From Cafeteria roenbergensis (Eukaryota > Sar > Bigyra > Bicosoecida > Cafeteriaceae), in contig VLTN01000014.1 in NCBI GenBank assembly GCA_008330645.1, forward strand, positions 1 through 64,000: DNA of 64,000 nt, written 5' to 3'. The number at the start of each line of letters is the position of its first letter. Position 1 is the first letter of the stretch. The notes beneath the pieces are model-generated. The model saw only the letters and a program-made list of their open reading frames with translations, was not told where the DNA came from and made no database searches. The translations under genes and the position numbers were made by a program. Shown piece by piece: positions 20,301 through 30,648 of this stretch.

Positions 20301-22491
20301 CACCGGGTCCGCTGAGAAGGCGGTCGATCGCGCGGGACACCTGGCGCTCGGACTCGGAGTCAAGGGCAGAGGTCGCCTCGTCGCCGATGAAGATGGAGGG
20401 CTTCCGCACGAGGGCCCGGGCGATGGCAACGCGCTGCTTTTGGCCGCCGGAGAGCTGGCCGCCGCCGTCCCCGACGAGCGTGCGGTATCCGCGAGGCAGG
20501 GCCTCCACGAACGCGTGAGCGGATGCTGCCTTTGCCGCCTTGAGCACCGCGGCGCGCGCTGTCGGAGGCAGCGCGGGCAGCCCGTCGACAGTGCGGCCCT
20601 GCGACAGCTCGGCGTCGCCCCAGAGCCGGCCAGTCCCACTGCGCAGCGAGGCAAGGCTCGCTTCGTCGGAGGCAGCCTTGTCTTCCACGCTCACGCCGGT
20701 CTCGGCGACCTCGCCAAAGTTGGACCGGTAGCTGGGCAGCCCGAGGGCGATGTTCTCCTCGATGGAGGTGCTGAAGAGCGAGGGCTCCTGGCTGACGAGG
20801 CCCATCTGGGAGCGGAGCCAGGCCACGTCGTACTCCTTGATGTCCTTGCCGTCGAGCAGGACGACGCCGCTCTGGGGGTCGTAGAAGCGCATGAGGAGCT
20901 GCACGATGGTGGACTTGCCGCTGCCGGACTCGCCCACCAGGGCGAGCGTCTCCCCAGGACGCACGGTTACGGAAAAGTTTCGCAGAACGAGGCGGTCGGG
21001 GTCCGATGGGAACGCGAAGGACACGTCGCGAAACTCGATCAGTCCGCGGGCACGGGGTGGCGCCTCTGGGACGGCCGACGATTCCGCTGAGGGGCCAGAG
21101 TCGCTGGCCAAGCCAGTCGCGGCCATGGGGTCAATTGCAGACCGGCGATCGATCGTGGCGAAGATGCGAGCAGCAGCCGCCGTGGCGGCGCTGATGGTCC
21201 CGAGGGCGGGCGCGATTTGGCCCAGAGCGCTGCCGCCGATGAGCACCGCGAAGAACGTCTGCATGAGCGTGCCGGGCGTGTAGCAGTCGGCGGTAGCTCC
21301 CTCCGCCACGACGGCAAAGGCGCAGAGGGGGTTGTCTTGCCTCGAGACGCGAATCCGGTGCGCGCCGAACGCCATGCCTGCTGCGTAGGCGCTCATGATC
21401 ACGAGCCAGAGCAGCCCCATGCCGAAGCCGATGGCACGCCCAGCTCGCATGGCCACCTGCTGAGCCAGCGCGAGGTGGGAGTTGTATCGGCGGCTCTCGG
21501 CCTCCTGCCCGCCAAAGGCAAACACGGTGCGGATGTTGGACAGCGCCTCCGAGGCGACGGACTGGGCGCGGGCGTAGGCGTCGCTGTTGACGCGCTCCGA
21601 CACCCCTCGGGCGTTCCGGAGCACCAAGATGGGCAGGACCATCACAGGCATGACGGCAAGGATCACGAGGGCGAGATCCCAAGAGGCGGTGAACCCGAGG
21701 ATGAGACCGGCCACCGCCGTGGACACGGCCTGGACCACCTGCATCGTCGACTCCCCGATCCCGGAGACCACCTGGACGCTCGAGTCGACCAGCAGCGACG
21801 ATACCTCGGCGGGGTCCTGCTCGGTCTCAAAGTATCCCACTTCTTGCCGCACAATCGCTCGGGCGTACTGCAGCCGCATCCGGATTGCCTGGCGCTCGGC
21901 CGCGATGGTCGGGAGCGCGATTTCGCCCCAGGTCAGGACCCCCACAGCGATGGCAATGTACAGGAAGGACAGGGAAACGGCGTTCATGTTCTCGGAAATC
22001 ACAGCGGGGTCCGGGGAGTTGAGCGCATCGAGGAGCTGACCAAAAACCAGGGAGAACATGGGCAGCGCCACACCCACCCCGGCCGCGCACACCATGGCGA
22101 CTGCATACAGGACAATGTCGCTACTCTCGGCGAAGCGAAACAAGCCGTTGCCGCCGAACACTGGAACGCGGCTGAGGTCACCCTTCTTCGCGTCAGGGGA
22201 GCTTTTTCCTGCTGCCGAGGCGGTCGTTTCCTCCCGGCGCCGCGGGCACAGCAGGCGGCAGAAGGTCGTGTCCGAGAGAAGCTGCTCGCGCTCGCGCGCA
22301 ATGGCGGACTGCACGTCGCCTTCCTTCCGGGCCGCCTCGGCCGCATCCGGTGACGGGGCCGCGGCGTGGCCAGGGGAGGAATGCGCCGGCGCCTGCGGGC
22401 GGCGCGCCAGGGGTCTCGCGCGCGGGAGGGCAGTAGGAGAGCGCGGGTGCGTGTGCAATCGCCGCAGGCTGCCAGCCTCGTCACTTGGCAA
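17362..22491 (-). CDS. ABCB-type (P-glycoprotein-like) full ABC transporter
   Basis: An intron-free frame of 1,709 residues with the duplicated layout TMD-NBD-TMD-NBD. TMD1 lies at about residues 125-440. NBD1 has Walker A GESGSGKST (~520), signature LSGGQKQ (~680) and Walker B/catalytic Glu in IGDEATSALD. NBD2 has Walker A GPSGSGKST (~1435), LSGGQKQR (~1560) and IGDEVTSALD. Both catalytic glutamates and both H-loops (IAHRLST, VAHRLST) are present, so both sites should be competent for ATP hydrolysis. Such exporters move hydrophobic compounds or lipids across the plasma or organelle membrane. NBD1 has a ~50-residue insert before the signature, and the linker between NBD1 and TMD2 is about 300 residues, far longer than in ABCB1. 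The ~110-residue N-terminus is low complexity, so the exact start is uncertain. Substrate cannot be inferred. Confidence 0.9.
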   Translation of the reverse strand: MPSDEAGSLRRLHTHPRSPTALPRARPLARRPQAPAHSSPGHAAAPSPDAAEAARKEGDVQSAIAREREQLLSDTTFCRLLCPRRREETTASAAGKSSPDAKKGDLSRVPVFGGNGLFRFAESSDIVLYAVAMVCAAGVGVALPMFSLVFGQLLDALNSPDPAVISENMNAVSLSFLYIAIAVGVLTWGEIALPTIAAERQAIRMRLQYARAIVRQEVGYFETEQDPAEVSSLLVDSSVQVVSGIGESTMQVVQAVSTAVAGLILGFTASWDLALVILAVMPVMVLPILVLRNARGVSERVNSDAYARAQSVASEALSNIRTVFAFGGQEAESRRYNSHLALAQQVAMRAGRAIGFGMGLLWLVIMSAYAAGMAFGAHRIRVSRQDNPLCAFAVVAEGATADCYTPGTLMQTFFAVLIGGSALGQIAPALGTISAATAAAARIFATIDRRSAIDPMAATGLASDSGPSAESSAVPEAPPRARGLIEFRDVSFAFPSDPDRLVLRNFSVTVRPGETLALVGESGSGKSTIVQLLMRFYDPQSGVVLLDGKDIKEYDVAWLRSQMGLVSQEPSLFSTSIEENIALGLPSYRSNFGEVAETGVSVEDKAASDEASLASLRSGTGRLWGDAELSQGRTVDGLPALPPTARAAVLKAAKAASAHAFVEALPRGYRTLVGDGGGQLSGGQKQRVAIARALVRKPSIFIGDEATSALDSESERQVSRAIDRLLSGPGGSELTSILIAHRLSTVTRATTIVVLDSGRKVEQGSHEELMRAKGVYHALAAGQGLADEAGATGTPADGAAAEAGGAVPASPSAISAGGLAGRGVGVSRSRRASSAADTDDGQAGADERAMSELLMVRARVDTFLAGGTRTAADALFFGLLDGATGPPMTDAEAADAALLPDSALTGDTKPLSRSLPRVVLLQSAFLEMAESEKQWLLQWWLGIPADRALELIATAGKGPAGIAEAVAQARAGKGGPVRLLPESESMAKACRDAKTALWEATPEAVDRALMIPPARARNSLLDKLLTASRQPVPFNRIMGYQRPEALALAAALLAAAVAGSIMPVYALGLSDILTVLYKTGEEFEQGVLFYCLLFVGIGVGSLVAHWVQTSLFVFLGARLTTRLRKLAFRKLLRQEVAYFDYPSNAAGQLTARLAGDSALVRAATGERLGVTLAGGVSLIAGLAIAFSATWQLSLIVMAIVPALAFGSIMKARAYRGFGGGAKAALESGARILDEAARSNRTVAGLGVQRHVVASFERSLEGPRRDAVAQGVMGGLAMGVAQFLNYAAFSLVFWAGSRFVADGVIEVNAVFRAFFGLSFGVSGSASAGAMSGDIGKAGLAAASIFAIVDRTPKMAPTEDNAAVLASVAVTGGGTSAAAGDGAAAAKPGAAAPASAPGVVEFHNVSFSYPARPEAVALRNFSATFRTDSTIGLVGPSGSGKSTIVQLLMRFYDPDSGTILLDGKDLKEYNIVELRERMGLVGQEPALFSDTVHYNIAYGRRGGTAGKPLADLGLATGTHASVAASRGEVEAAAKSAFAHEFIQHRLPLGYSTFVGNQGSSRLSGGQKQRIAIARALVRKPGFLIGDEVTSALDTKSEQEVQRALDRLLAETKRKDLHRTSVFVAHRLSTLKDADNILVLEDGELKEQGSHAMLLEKGGLYSRLAKAQQLAGGATSPGAAGASGEEEAAGPELGGQPTIDHSPSTPARSGVN

Positions 22492-23019
22492 GCGCTGGCG
22501 GGGCCTGCCGGGCGTCTAGCGTGAGGCGAGGAGGGTTCTTGGCTTTCGCGCGAGTCAACTCGGGCCCGCGCAGGGAAATTTCGCCCCCCGGCCGTGCAGC
22601 ACCCTCCGTTCAGCAAGCTGCCGTGTAGCAGCACCACCACGGTATGGGCACGCGCGTGCACGGTGGGGGGGGGGGGGCATGGTTGTGGCCTCGGGAAAAG
22701 AGGCAGCCCACAGCAACAAACGAGTCGCCCCGTGTCCACCGCTTTCCAGCCGCAGGCGAGCGGACGCCTCACCGCATCGGGCCCCGGCTGCTCCTTCCCG
22801 TCGCTGTCCGCCACGCGTGCTGCGCCAGCAGCGTCACTCATCACCGCGCCCGCTGGAGGGGAGCGAGTGCGACTCCCGCAACACTGTGTGTTCCCGCCCG
22901 TCGCGAACAGCCCCAGTTGCGAAACTGCGCTGGCAGAGCCGCCGCTCTGCGCAACAGTCGGCAGTTGCCGTTCCCCGATCCGGTCGAGGCTGTGCACTCG
23001 CGCGCCCGAACTTGAGGCC
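22492..23019. other. Divergent intergenic region
   Basis: This ~530-bp region lies between the ABC transporter (leftward) and the ependymin-like gene (rightward) and must hold both promoters. It contains a run of 12 or more G at about 22665-22677. No TATA box or other known element was seen. Confidence 0.4.
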
Positions 23020-23899
23020 ATGCTCGCTCTTCTGTCCGTCCTCGCGCTGGCCGCCGTCTCTGCGGTGTCTGCCAACGACTGCCGCACTGACGCCCCCAAG
23101 GTGAGGGCAGCCGCGACGCCCCGCTCGTGCGCTCCGGCATCCGCCTGCCAGCCAAAGACAAGTCCCGGCCCGAGCCTTGGGCGCGCTGCCCGCCGCCGCC
23201 GGAGGCTTCCAGGCCCGCGAGCACCCTGAGCGGCCCCTTCCTCAGAGGATGCACCCGGTGCTGGCACGGGCAGGCCCGGCCCTCTCGCGTGCGCTGACCA
23301 CAACGGAGTTTGGCAATTGCAGCCCCGATCTTCCCCTCCCTCGTCCCGAATTGTTCCGCGACCATCGATTGCAGGCCTGGCTCGCCAACGTCGTGGCCTT
23401 CGACCCCGACCACCAGCTGTACCACAACGACACCACCGACTACTTCGTGCACGCCCACATGGCGTACGACGAGAACATCCAGGCCAAGCGGACGATCGAG
23501 ATGGCCGTTGTGGGCAACGACAAGCCGGAGCTGCTTGACGTGCTCGAGCTGTTCGACCGCAAGGAGGCATACGTGGTGAACATCCGCGCCAAGACGTGCC
23601 AGAAGTTTGACATCAAGTACCCGTTCATCCCCGTCTCCCCGCCCCAGTTCGCCAACTTCACCGGCATGACCACCATCGGGGTCGCCGGCCTCGATGGCAT
23701 CGACCTCAAGCAGTACGAGGCGCGCGACGAGAAGGCCGGCGTGGCGCTCTACCAGACCTACACCGCCCGCGACTGCATCCCCGTGAGGCACGACTTCATC
23801 AGCGACGACACGGGCTTCCACTACGCGCAGCTCAGCGACGTCTTGGTTGGCATCCCGGACCGCACCGTGTTCGATATCCCCGAGGTGTGCCGCAAGTGA
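23020..23899 (+). CDS. Ependymin-related-like secreted protein
   Basis: Two exons: 23020-23100, encoding signal peptide MLALLSVLALAAVSAVSAND and a few more residues, and 23375-23899. The intron (GTGAGG...TTGCAG) is phase 0, and the spliced product is 201 residues. The mature part has four cysteines, N-glycosylation sites (YHNDTTDY, NFTG) and the pattern of ependymin-family proteins: a segment ending in a Tyr/Val-rich strand before AKTCQKF, a middle block, then ARDCIPV and a final Cys near the C-terminus. Ependymin-related proteins are secreted, lipid-binding, LolA/LppX-like beta folds known mainly from animals and some protists. Family assignment is by pattern, so moderate confidence; signal peptide and splicing are well supported. 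Confidence 0.6.
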
Positions 23900-24048
23900 T
23901 GCTGCTCCAGCTGCCAGTGTGCGTGTCGACGGCGTGTGCGCCGGCGCGATGGCCTGTGCGCGCTACCGACCCAGACAGGCGCTGCCGCTGCACTGAGCGA
24001 CCGCCCGTAGCCCCTCGCTCGCGCCACACCTCTTGCTGCCGGGGGACG

Positions 24049-24076
24049 CACACACACACACACACACACACACGCA
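24049..24076. repeat. (CA)n microsatellite
   Basis: An uninterrupted CA/AC dinucleotide run between the convergent 3' ends of the ependymin-like and esterase genes. Probably a length-variable marker. Confidence 0.9.
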
Positions 24077-24096
24077 TCGTCGCACAGCCAGCCCAT

Positions 24097-25335
24097 TCAA
24101 GCCAGCGGCGTGGGCCGCAGCACCTTGGGCCCGAGCAGGAGTCGCTCCGGGATGTAGAATCGCTCGCCCCAGTACTTTTCGTTGTGGCGGCCCCCAGGCT
24201 GCACGTAGTGCCACACGCTGCCCCGGGCGGAGGCCGCGGCGTCCGGCAGCTGTCCTGGCTCGTAGCCGAGCTGCTGCATGCGGTTGTACACGCGGAGAGT
24301 CTGGGCCTCGTCGTCGTTGTCCGGGCCGCTGTCGCCGCTGTCCACGTACCAGTCAACCGGCGGCGCCGTGGCGGGCGAACCCTTGGCGAGCGTGGCGTTG
24401 AGGAAGTGCTCGCCGTCCCACCAGAAGGACGAGCTCATGCACCCGGCCTTGCCGTACACCCCCGGCCGGGTCCACGCCGCGTAGCAGGAGAGCAGTCCGC
24501 CCAGGCTGGACCCCAGCATCGGCCAGCGGAGGTCCTCCTCGCCTGCGGCCGGGGGAGGCGTGCCCCTCCGCGGTGGCGGCTCCACGTTGAGCACGCTGGC
24601 CACGAGCGGGTACACGGTCTGCTCGTAAAAGTCCAGCAGCAGGTCGGCGCCCCCGCCGTCCCCGACGGTGGGGTCCGGCTGCGGCGTGTACTCGTACGTG
24701 CGGTTTGCCGTGTTGTACACGCCCACGATGATGTACGGCCTCGCCCTGCCCGCGTCGATGTCCGGGTCCGCGGTGTTTTGCATCATCCACGCCGTGCCGA
24801 ACGCCGACGTGGAGGCGTTGAACAGGTTCTGCCCGTCGTGCGCAACGAGCACGTCCGCGCCCGAGAATCGACGAAGTGGGTTCTCAACCGCTGCCCCCGG
24901 CAGGTACAAGATCACGTCGCGGGTGTTGCCCAGCTGCGGCGACCACACGCCGTCCAGAATGGCGAGCTGGCTGGACGCCCAAAACCACGGGTGAAGCACC
25001 ACCACGCCGAGCCCGGACGACAGGTCGACCACGAAGTTCTGTCCCTTGCACCACGCCCCGTCCATCATGGGCTTCATGGACACGTTTGCGGGCGCAGCAG
25101 AGCCTGCCGGCAGCCTCAGGTCCACGGCCCACTGGTCCTGGCCGACGCGCTCGGCCGGCAGCGATTCCGACCACGAGAGCCCCAGCCCGTCGCCGCGAAG
25201 CCCCACTTGCGCGCCGCTCGGGGCGCTGCTTCCTGGGTACTCGATCACCACACGCAGCGTGGGGGCTGCGGCGGGAGCGCCAGCTCGAACGCCCACGGCA
25301 GCGGCAAGCAACAGGCCAATGCAGACGACGCGCAT
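24097..25335 (-). CDS. Secreted alpha/beta-hydrolase esterase (Fes/IroE/esterase D-like)
   Basis: The start at 25335 is chosen because MRVVCIGLLLAAAVGVRAG is a clear signal peptide; the open frame extends 113 codons upstream to 25674 without further recognisable sequence. The 412-residue product has an N-terminal beta-rich part (about 30-130) and a hydrolase domain. That domain has DVLVAHDGQNLF (strand and oxyanion region), the nucleophile elbow MLGSSLGG, a candidate acid in WYVDSGDSG and the catalytic His in GGRHNEKYW. This is the layout of the putative-esterase family (enterochelin-esterase-like) rather than of lipases. It should hydrolyse an ester in the secretory pathway or outside the cell; the substrate is unknown. 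It runs convergent to the preceding gene and divergent from the next. Confidence 0.8.
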   Translation of the reverse strand: MRVVCIGLLLAAAVGVRAGAPAAAPTLRVVIEYPGSSAPSGAQVGLRGDGLGLSWSESLPAERVGQDQWAVDLRLPAGSAAPANVSMKPMMDGAWCKGQNFVVDLSSGLGVVVLHPWFWASSQLAILDGVWSPQLGNTRDVILYLPGAAVENPLRRFSGADVLVAHDGQNLFNASTSAFGTAWMMQNTADPDIDAGRARPYIIVGVYNTANRTYEYTPQPDPTVGDGGGADLLLDFYEQTVYPLVASVLNVEPPPRRGTPPPAAGEEDLRWPMLGSSLGGLLSCYAAWTRPGVYGKAGCMSSSFWWDGEHFLNATLAKGSPATAPPVDWYVDSGDSGPDNDDEAQTLRVYNRMQQLGYEPGQLPDAAASARGSVWHYVQPGGRHNEKYWGERFYIPERLLLGPKVLRPTPLA

Positions 25336-25673
25336 GCTGAGCTGCTTCGGAGCGGGGCGAGCCTCTGCTTCGGCGCGTCGCGCGGTCGGTGAAGTCGCCG
25401 CCTGCTCGGCCAGGCGCCGGCTTTTCGCCTCCTCGCGAGCCTGCGGGGTGCGGTGGGCGGGAGTGCGCAAGGCGGCAGAGCCGGTCAAGCTGTCGCTTGC
25501 ATGGCAGTGCTTGACGCTCGGGCTGCAAACGCCCTGCCGGCCCGGAGCGGCCAACCTCGCGGGAGGTGGCGCATGCGGCACCCTCCGCGCCTGCAGAGGC
25601 CAACCTGTGCCCAGGGACCAGCGGCCGGGGCCGTGGAAGAGGCGAGGCGTGAGCGCCAGGTTGCCGCCTCGCA
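25336..25673. other. Divergent promoter region, no gene seen
   Basis: 338 bp between the esterase start and the start of the orphan membrane protein gene. The esterase frame stays open through it, but the encoded residues look like random GC-rich sequence. No recognised motif. Confidence 0.4.
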
Positions 25674-28600
25674 ATGTCCGCCAGAACTGGAGTCACTGGG
25701 GTCGTTTGCGCCGCTGCCCTCGCGGCACTGCTTCTCGGCGAGCCGGCAGCAGCAACGGCAGCGGCCACAGCGGGGCAGCGCTCGTGGCCCGGCCTTGTTG
25801 AAGAGCTTTGCGGCGGCCGGTTCCTCGCCTCCGGTGCGGCAGGAGCTGTTTCTGGAGCTCCGGGCAGCCTCGGTGAGACCAAGCAACCACCGTTGCCGCC
25901 TGCTCGGCAGCGCCGGTGCGCCCGAGCGCTTGCCCTCGCGCCCACCCAGAGGGTTTGAGTGCATTGCGGAAGAAGGGAGGGGGAAGCTCGCGGCTCTGGC
26001 CAGCCCTTGCGCGGTGGAAGCGTTGGAGCGGCGTTCGGCTGCAGCCACAATGCGTGCCTGGGCGCCAGCAGCCCGCTCTCCACCCCCTTGTCCAGCTCCG
26101 GTCACTGGTACGCGTGCCTCGCAGCTGATCTCGCAAGGTTGTGCGGTCAGCCGGCGCTGGAGCCCATCGGCGTGTGTCCGGGTGACTTTCGAGTCCCACT
26201 GACAGACTTTGGCGCCAGGTTTCCGGCGGGAGAGTGGCCCGAGCTGACGGACCCCTTTGGCGCCAACGCCTCTCACGCCGGGACGACTCACGCCTCTGGA
26301 TGGAGGGGCGCCGCGGCGCTTCCCTGCGCAGTGAGTATTCCGGCCGAGGGGCCAGCCATCGCGGCGTGTCCCGGCTTGGAAGTGCAAGCTGCACCAAGGG
26401 ACAGCCTTTTTTTTCTGATTGCGATGCACGTTGCTTGTGGCTGCGCAGAACGGACTGCTTGCTGCGCGCCTCGAGCAGGACAGCCGCGGATGGTCTGGCA
26501 ACAGCAGCGGGCGCTGCGAGCGCCACGCGTTTGACATGGGCAGAATCGAGCGGTCAATGCTGCCGGGAGAGCGCATTCTCATCGTGGAGTCGTGGGTCGT
26601 GCCGACAGCTGTCACGCCGCCATGTTGCGACGACCCCACCCAGTGGTGGCTCGCCTTCAGCGGGGTGGACGGACTGTACGAGCGGCGGTGCTGGGACCAC
26701 TTCCCGTACGTGTCGCCGTCCCTGGCCAACTCGGTGATGCTCACGTCGGACTACGCCAGCGCCGCCGCAGGGTTTCTCGCGTACACGTCGCTGCAGACCA
26801 CTCACAACGCATCCAGCAATCGTGCGAGCACCGTAGCCCAGGCGTGGCCTGTCATCGGCGAGGTTTCCGAGCCGGCCATCAACGGCGAGCCCATCGGCGC
26901 CAGGCCGTTTTTGCGGCGGCCCCACCAACTCATCACCGTGATGATTGTCAACGCGTCTGGCACGGGCTTGTTGTCGCTCCCGGACAGCCAGCCGGCCGCT
27001 GCGGCGGCCGCGCGAGGGCAACAGACAGCGTCGGCATCCTTGATCGCGCCCGGGTGGGACCCTTCCACCATGGCGTGGGCTGCCCGCGAGGGGTCGCTCG
27101 TGGCGGGCATTTGGGATGGCTCGTCTTCCGGAGCCTCCTGCCGCATCACGGGGGACACTGCTCAGGGCAGCCCGCGGCCTCCGTGGCAGGCCTACTCGCC
27201 GCCCGCAAACTTGTACCCCACCTCCGCGCTCGCCTGCTTCGGCGGCCACAACACCACCTGCGACGCGTCCGCGTCCGCGTGCCTCTCCGCGGCAGCCGTG
27301 GGCTACCACAACGTGTCCGACCCCACTGTGCGCCGGTGCGCCAGGGACTGGGTTCTCGGGTCCATGACCTACTCCATGCCCAGCGCGCCAACGCAGCCCT
27401 GGTGGCAGATTGGAACGACGGCCCTGACAGCGTGGTGGAAGCCGTGCGCTTCCTGCGGCCCAGGCGCCGCGCTGCGGGCGACGGGGACGAGCTCAGAGCA
27501 GGCGCAACCCTGCGACGAGTCTGCTTGCAGGGCCAACCTGTCGGCGGTGCTGCAGCGGCGCGTCGTTGCCCCGTGGAAGGTGCCGCTGCCCGGTGCCCTG
27601 CGGGCGCTCGCAGAGGCTGACCGCTTCGCTGCCCCGTGGTACCGCTGCCGCCCGGCGCCGCGCTCCGCCTTCCTGGCAGGCTTTCCCGTCTGCCAAGCCG
27701 TGTGCAGCGCGGGGGCGCGCGACCGGGCTGCCCTGCTGCCCGGGGCGTCCGGCCTCGCGTCCCGCACGTGGCTGATGGCTTGGGGCGGGCGAAGGCCGCG
27801 CAAGGCGGCGGAGGACGTTCGCTGCGGCAGCGGGACCGACGCCCTCGTTCAGGCGGAGCAGGTCGGGACGGTGCGACTGCGGCAGGCGACGAGATCGGCT
27901 CCGTCAGCTGCCGCCTGGCAACGGGCGCTTGCGCTGCCGCAGCTCCACACTGCCACGCTTCGGCTCACACTGGCGGTGCCCGAAGGCGAGCTGATGCAAG
28001 TGCCCCGCCAGCAGCTTCTGGCAGAGCTGGCTGGCGATGCGGAGGCGCTCGCGGGCGGAGCGGCCACCACCCTCTGCGTGGTGGCCCGGTGCGACGAGTG
28101 TCCCCCAGCTGATGACCCCGTGTGGCTGACTAGCCCCGGGGCGGACCGCTCGCGGTCGACCCGCGCGAGGCAGCATGGCCCGCCACCCAGCCCGGGCCGG
28201 GCGTCGCCGCTGCGGCAGCTCAAGGTGGCGCTGCGCTTCTCGTCACCAGGCTCCGCCGCGTGTGCTGGCGCTGAAGCGCCAGCGCAGCCCTCCTGGCTGG
28301 TTGATGCACGGGACGGCGGCGGTGCGGACCCTGTCGCCTTCACTGGCACTGGCAGCAACACGAGTTGGGCACGGATGCAGCCGGCGGCGGCGCAGCTGGC
28401 GGCCGGTCTGCTGCAGCTCAGCGACGCCGCTGTCGCCCCGGCTGCGGCTGTCGCAGCAGCGGCTGGGGCCTCAGCGTGGCCGGCGATGCACGCCCTGACA
28501 GTGTGGAGCGCTGTGGCGGATGCGGCGTCGGGCCGGGCCATGGGGGCCTGGCTGGTGTGGGGCGAGGCCTCCACGGCATTCCCGGCGCCGTCCAGCTCTG

Positions 28601-30270
28601 GGCCAGGCTCAGGCGCAGACGCCCCGGTCAGCGTCGCCGAACGTTGCCTGGGAGAGGCTGCGCCGCCGTGGGGAGCTTCAGAGGGGGCAGTTGCGGGCTG
28701 CTCAAGCCTTGTGCCCGCGCCGCTGTCAGTCGGAATTGCAGTAGTCCTGGCGGCCTCTCTCGCGTCGGGCGCGTGGCTGGTGTGGCGGTTCGGCGCCGCG
28801 GCTGTGTGGTGCCGCTCCGGAGGACATCATCGCGGCGCAGTGGCGTCGAGTGGCTCGCTGCTTGCGCGGTGGCGCCGGGTGCACGGCAGGCTGGCGATGT
28901 GGGGGACGGCGCAAGCGGTTGGCAGCGTGGCGCGGCTGGTGCAGATGCTTGGCCTGGCCTTCAACGTCGCAGCGGTGGTGGCGGCCGGCGCCCCAAGCCT
29001 TGCCGCGGTGCCAGCTGCTGCTCTTGCGCTGCTGGCCGGGGCGGGGGCAGCCTCTGCCGCCAGGCTCGCTTCTCGCGGGTGGGAGCGCAATGGCTCCAGC
29101 CCCGCTGCAGCCGAGGGTTCCAGGTGGGGGCGCCCGCACGAAGGCCAGCAGCAGGCAGCTCCCAGCGATGTGCTGCGCAAAAGGCTCGCGCTGGGCCCCG
29201 TCGACACCGGGGCGGTGATGCTGTGCGCGGTCGCAGACGCCAGCCGTGCGTGGGCTGCTGGCCACGCGCTTGCGCAGGCTGACGTGGCCGCGGCTCGCGT
29301 TGCCCAGCTCGCAGCAGTTCCGCGGCTTGGCACTTCGCTGCTGCGGAGCGCAACCCCGGGAACACTTCAGGCGGGCGGTGCTTCGCCCAACAGCGCGGAC
29401 GAGCCGTGCCGGCGTCATGCCTCCTCGCTGCAGCCGCCCCGTCCTCCGGCCGCCTGGGTGGCGGCCCGCGTCGCGCCAGCGCTCGGCTCTCGCGCGCTCG
29501 CCCAGCCCTTGGACGGCCCAGCACTCGCGAGGCGAGGCGCCGGCGTCGCTCCCGCAGCCGCCCAGTCTGCGGGCGGCAGCTGCCTGAGCGCCAAGGACAC
29601 TGGCGCCGAGCCGCGCGGAGCGAGGGCCGCGCAGGCGGCTTTGACAGTCAGTCTCGCGCCTGCCATGGGGGAGCCGTCAGGTGCCGGGGCCAGCCGCGAC
29701 GGCTGGCAGGGCGTGCGTCCGCTGCCCTCGGGCACAGCCGCCTGGACAGCCGCGGGGGTCGAGAGCCCGCGAACCGTTGACCCCAGCGACCCCGATCTCA
29801 TGGAGCTGCGCAGCCTCGCCAGCCCGACCGCTGTAAGCGAGTCCACGGGCCCGTCGTTGGGGGGCGCGCCGATTCAGCACGTGCCCCAACCGCCTGCTCG
29901 GCCCGCTGTGGCCTGGGGCGAGCGTCGGTGGCCCGTCTGCTGCCACCCCGCTGCGGCAGTGGCGGCCGATGTGCTTCCGGATTTGCTGGCGCTGGGTGTG
30001 GCGGTCGCTCGCATCGTCGTCCTGGGCTTCCCCGCCATCGCGCTGTGGATGGATTCAACCTTGGCAGACCAGTCGCTCGGCGGCGGGCCCGGGTCCAGCC
30101 TGCTTGTGCCGGCGGCGGAGGCGGCTGTCGCCACCTGGGCGGCGCACCAGCTGCTTGCCGAGTGCGCTGCTCCTCTTGCAGCAGTCATCGTTGCCGCCAT
30201 TGCCGGCCTGCTGTCGCGGCTGCCGGCCCGGCCTCAGGGCGCGGCGGGCTTCTCAGGCACCACAAGCTAG
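25674..30270 (+). CDS. Orphan large membrane protein with signal peptide, 1,408 aa
   Basis: Three exons: 25674-25872 (phase 1 end, GTGAGA donor), 26125-26330 (GTGAGT donor, phase 0) and 26449-30270. All joins keep frame and remove in-frame stops. Exon 1 gives a signal peptide (MSARTGVTGVVCAAALAALL). A Cys- and Trp-rich, N-glycosylated extracellular region of roughly 800 residues follows (CCDDPTQWW, CARDWVLGSM, AGFPVCQAVC). The C-terminal ~550 residues hold four hydrophobic segments: near SVGIAVVLAASLASGAWLVW, near NVAAVVAAGAPSLAAVPAAAL, near DLLALGVAVARIVVLGFPAI and a final AAPLAAVIVAAIAGLL. A long low-complexity loop of about 200 residues lies in between. I do not recognise the family. A cell-surface receptor, adhesin or channel-like protein is possible but unsupported. 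Confidence 0.7.
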
Positions 30271-30648
30271 CCAGGGCCCGTCTTGCCCGGTACAGTCCGA
30301 GCTGGACACACCTCTGCTGGAGTGTACATTTTTTGTGTGTTTGCGCCAGTGGCAACGCGGGGCGGCGGGTGTGTGTCTGGCCCACGCGTGGCGCTGGTAG
30401 CTTGTCGTCTTGGGCGCGTTTGCACTCGAGTCTTGTTTGAGGCGTGCTTGGCTGCGACGGGACTTGTGCGTGGACCGCGAAGCGAGCAAACGGAAGCGCG
30501 CCGTTGCAGCAGTGGCGTCTGCGGTGTTTGGATCAGCGCGCTGCTCGCACCGGACACAGCCCGAAACAATGACAGCGCTGCTCCGTGGGTCCATCGGCGG
30601 GTCGGTGGGGAGCGCAGGGTACGGCCGCGGGGCCGCGAGGTCGCTGGC
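30271..30648. other. Convergent intergenic region, nothing recognised
   Basis: 378 bp between two convergent stop codons. No open frame, RNA gene or repeat that I can support; polyadenylation signals could not be identified. Confidence 0.4.

Noticed and set aside
24884-26083. 399-codon minus frame overlapping the esterase in another frame
   Set aside because: Only one frame carries the signal peptide and catalytic motifs. This one is Arg/Ala-rich shadow.
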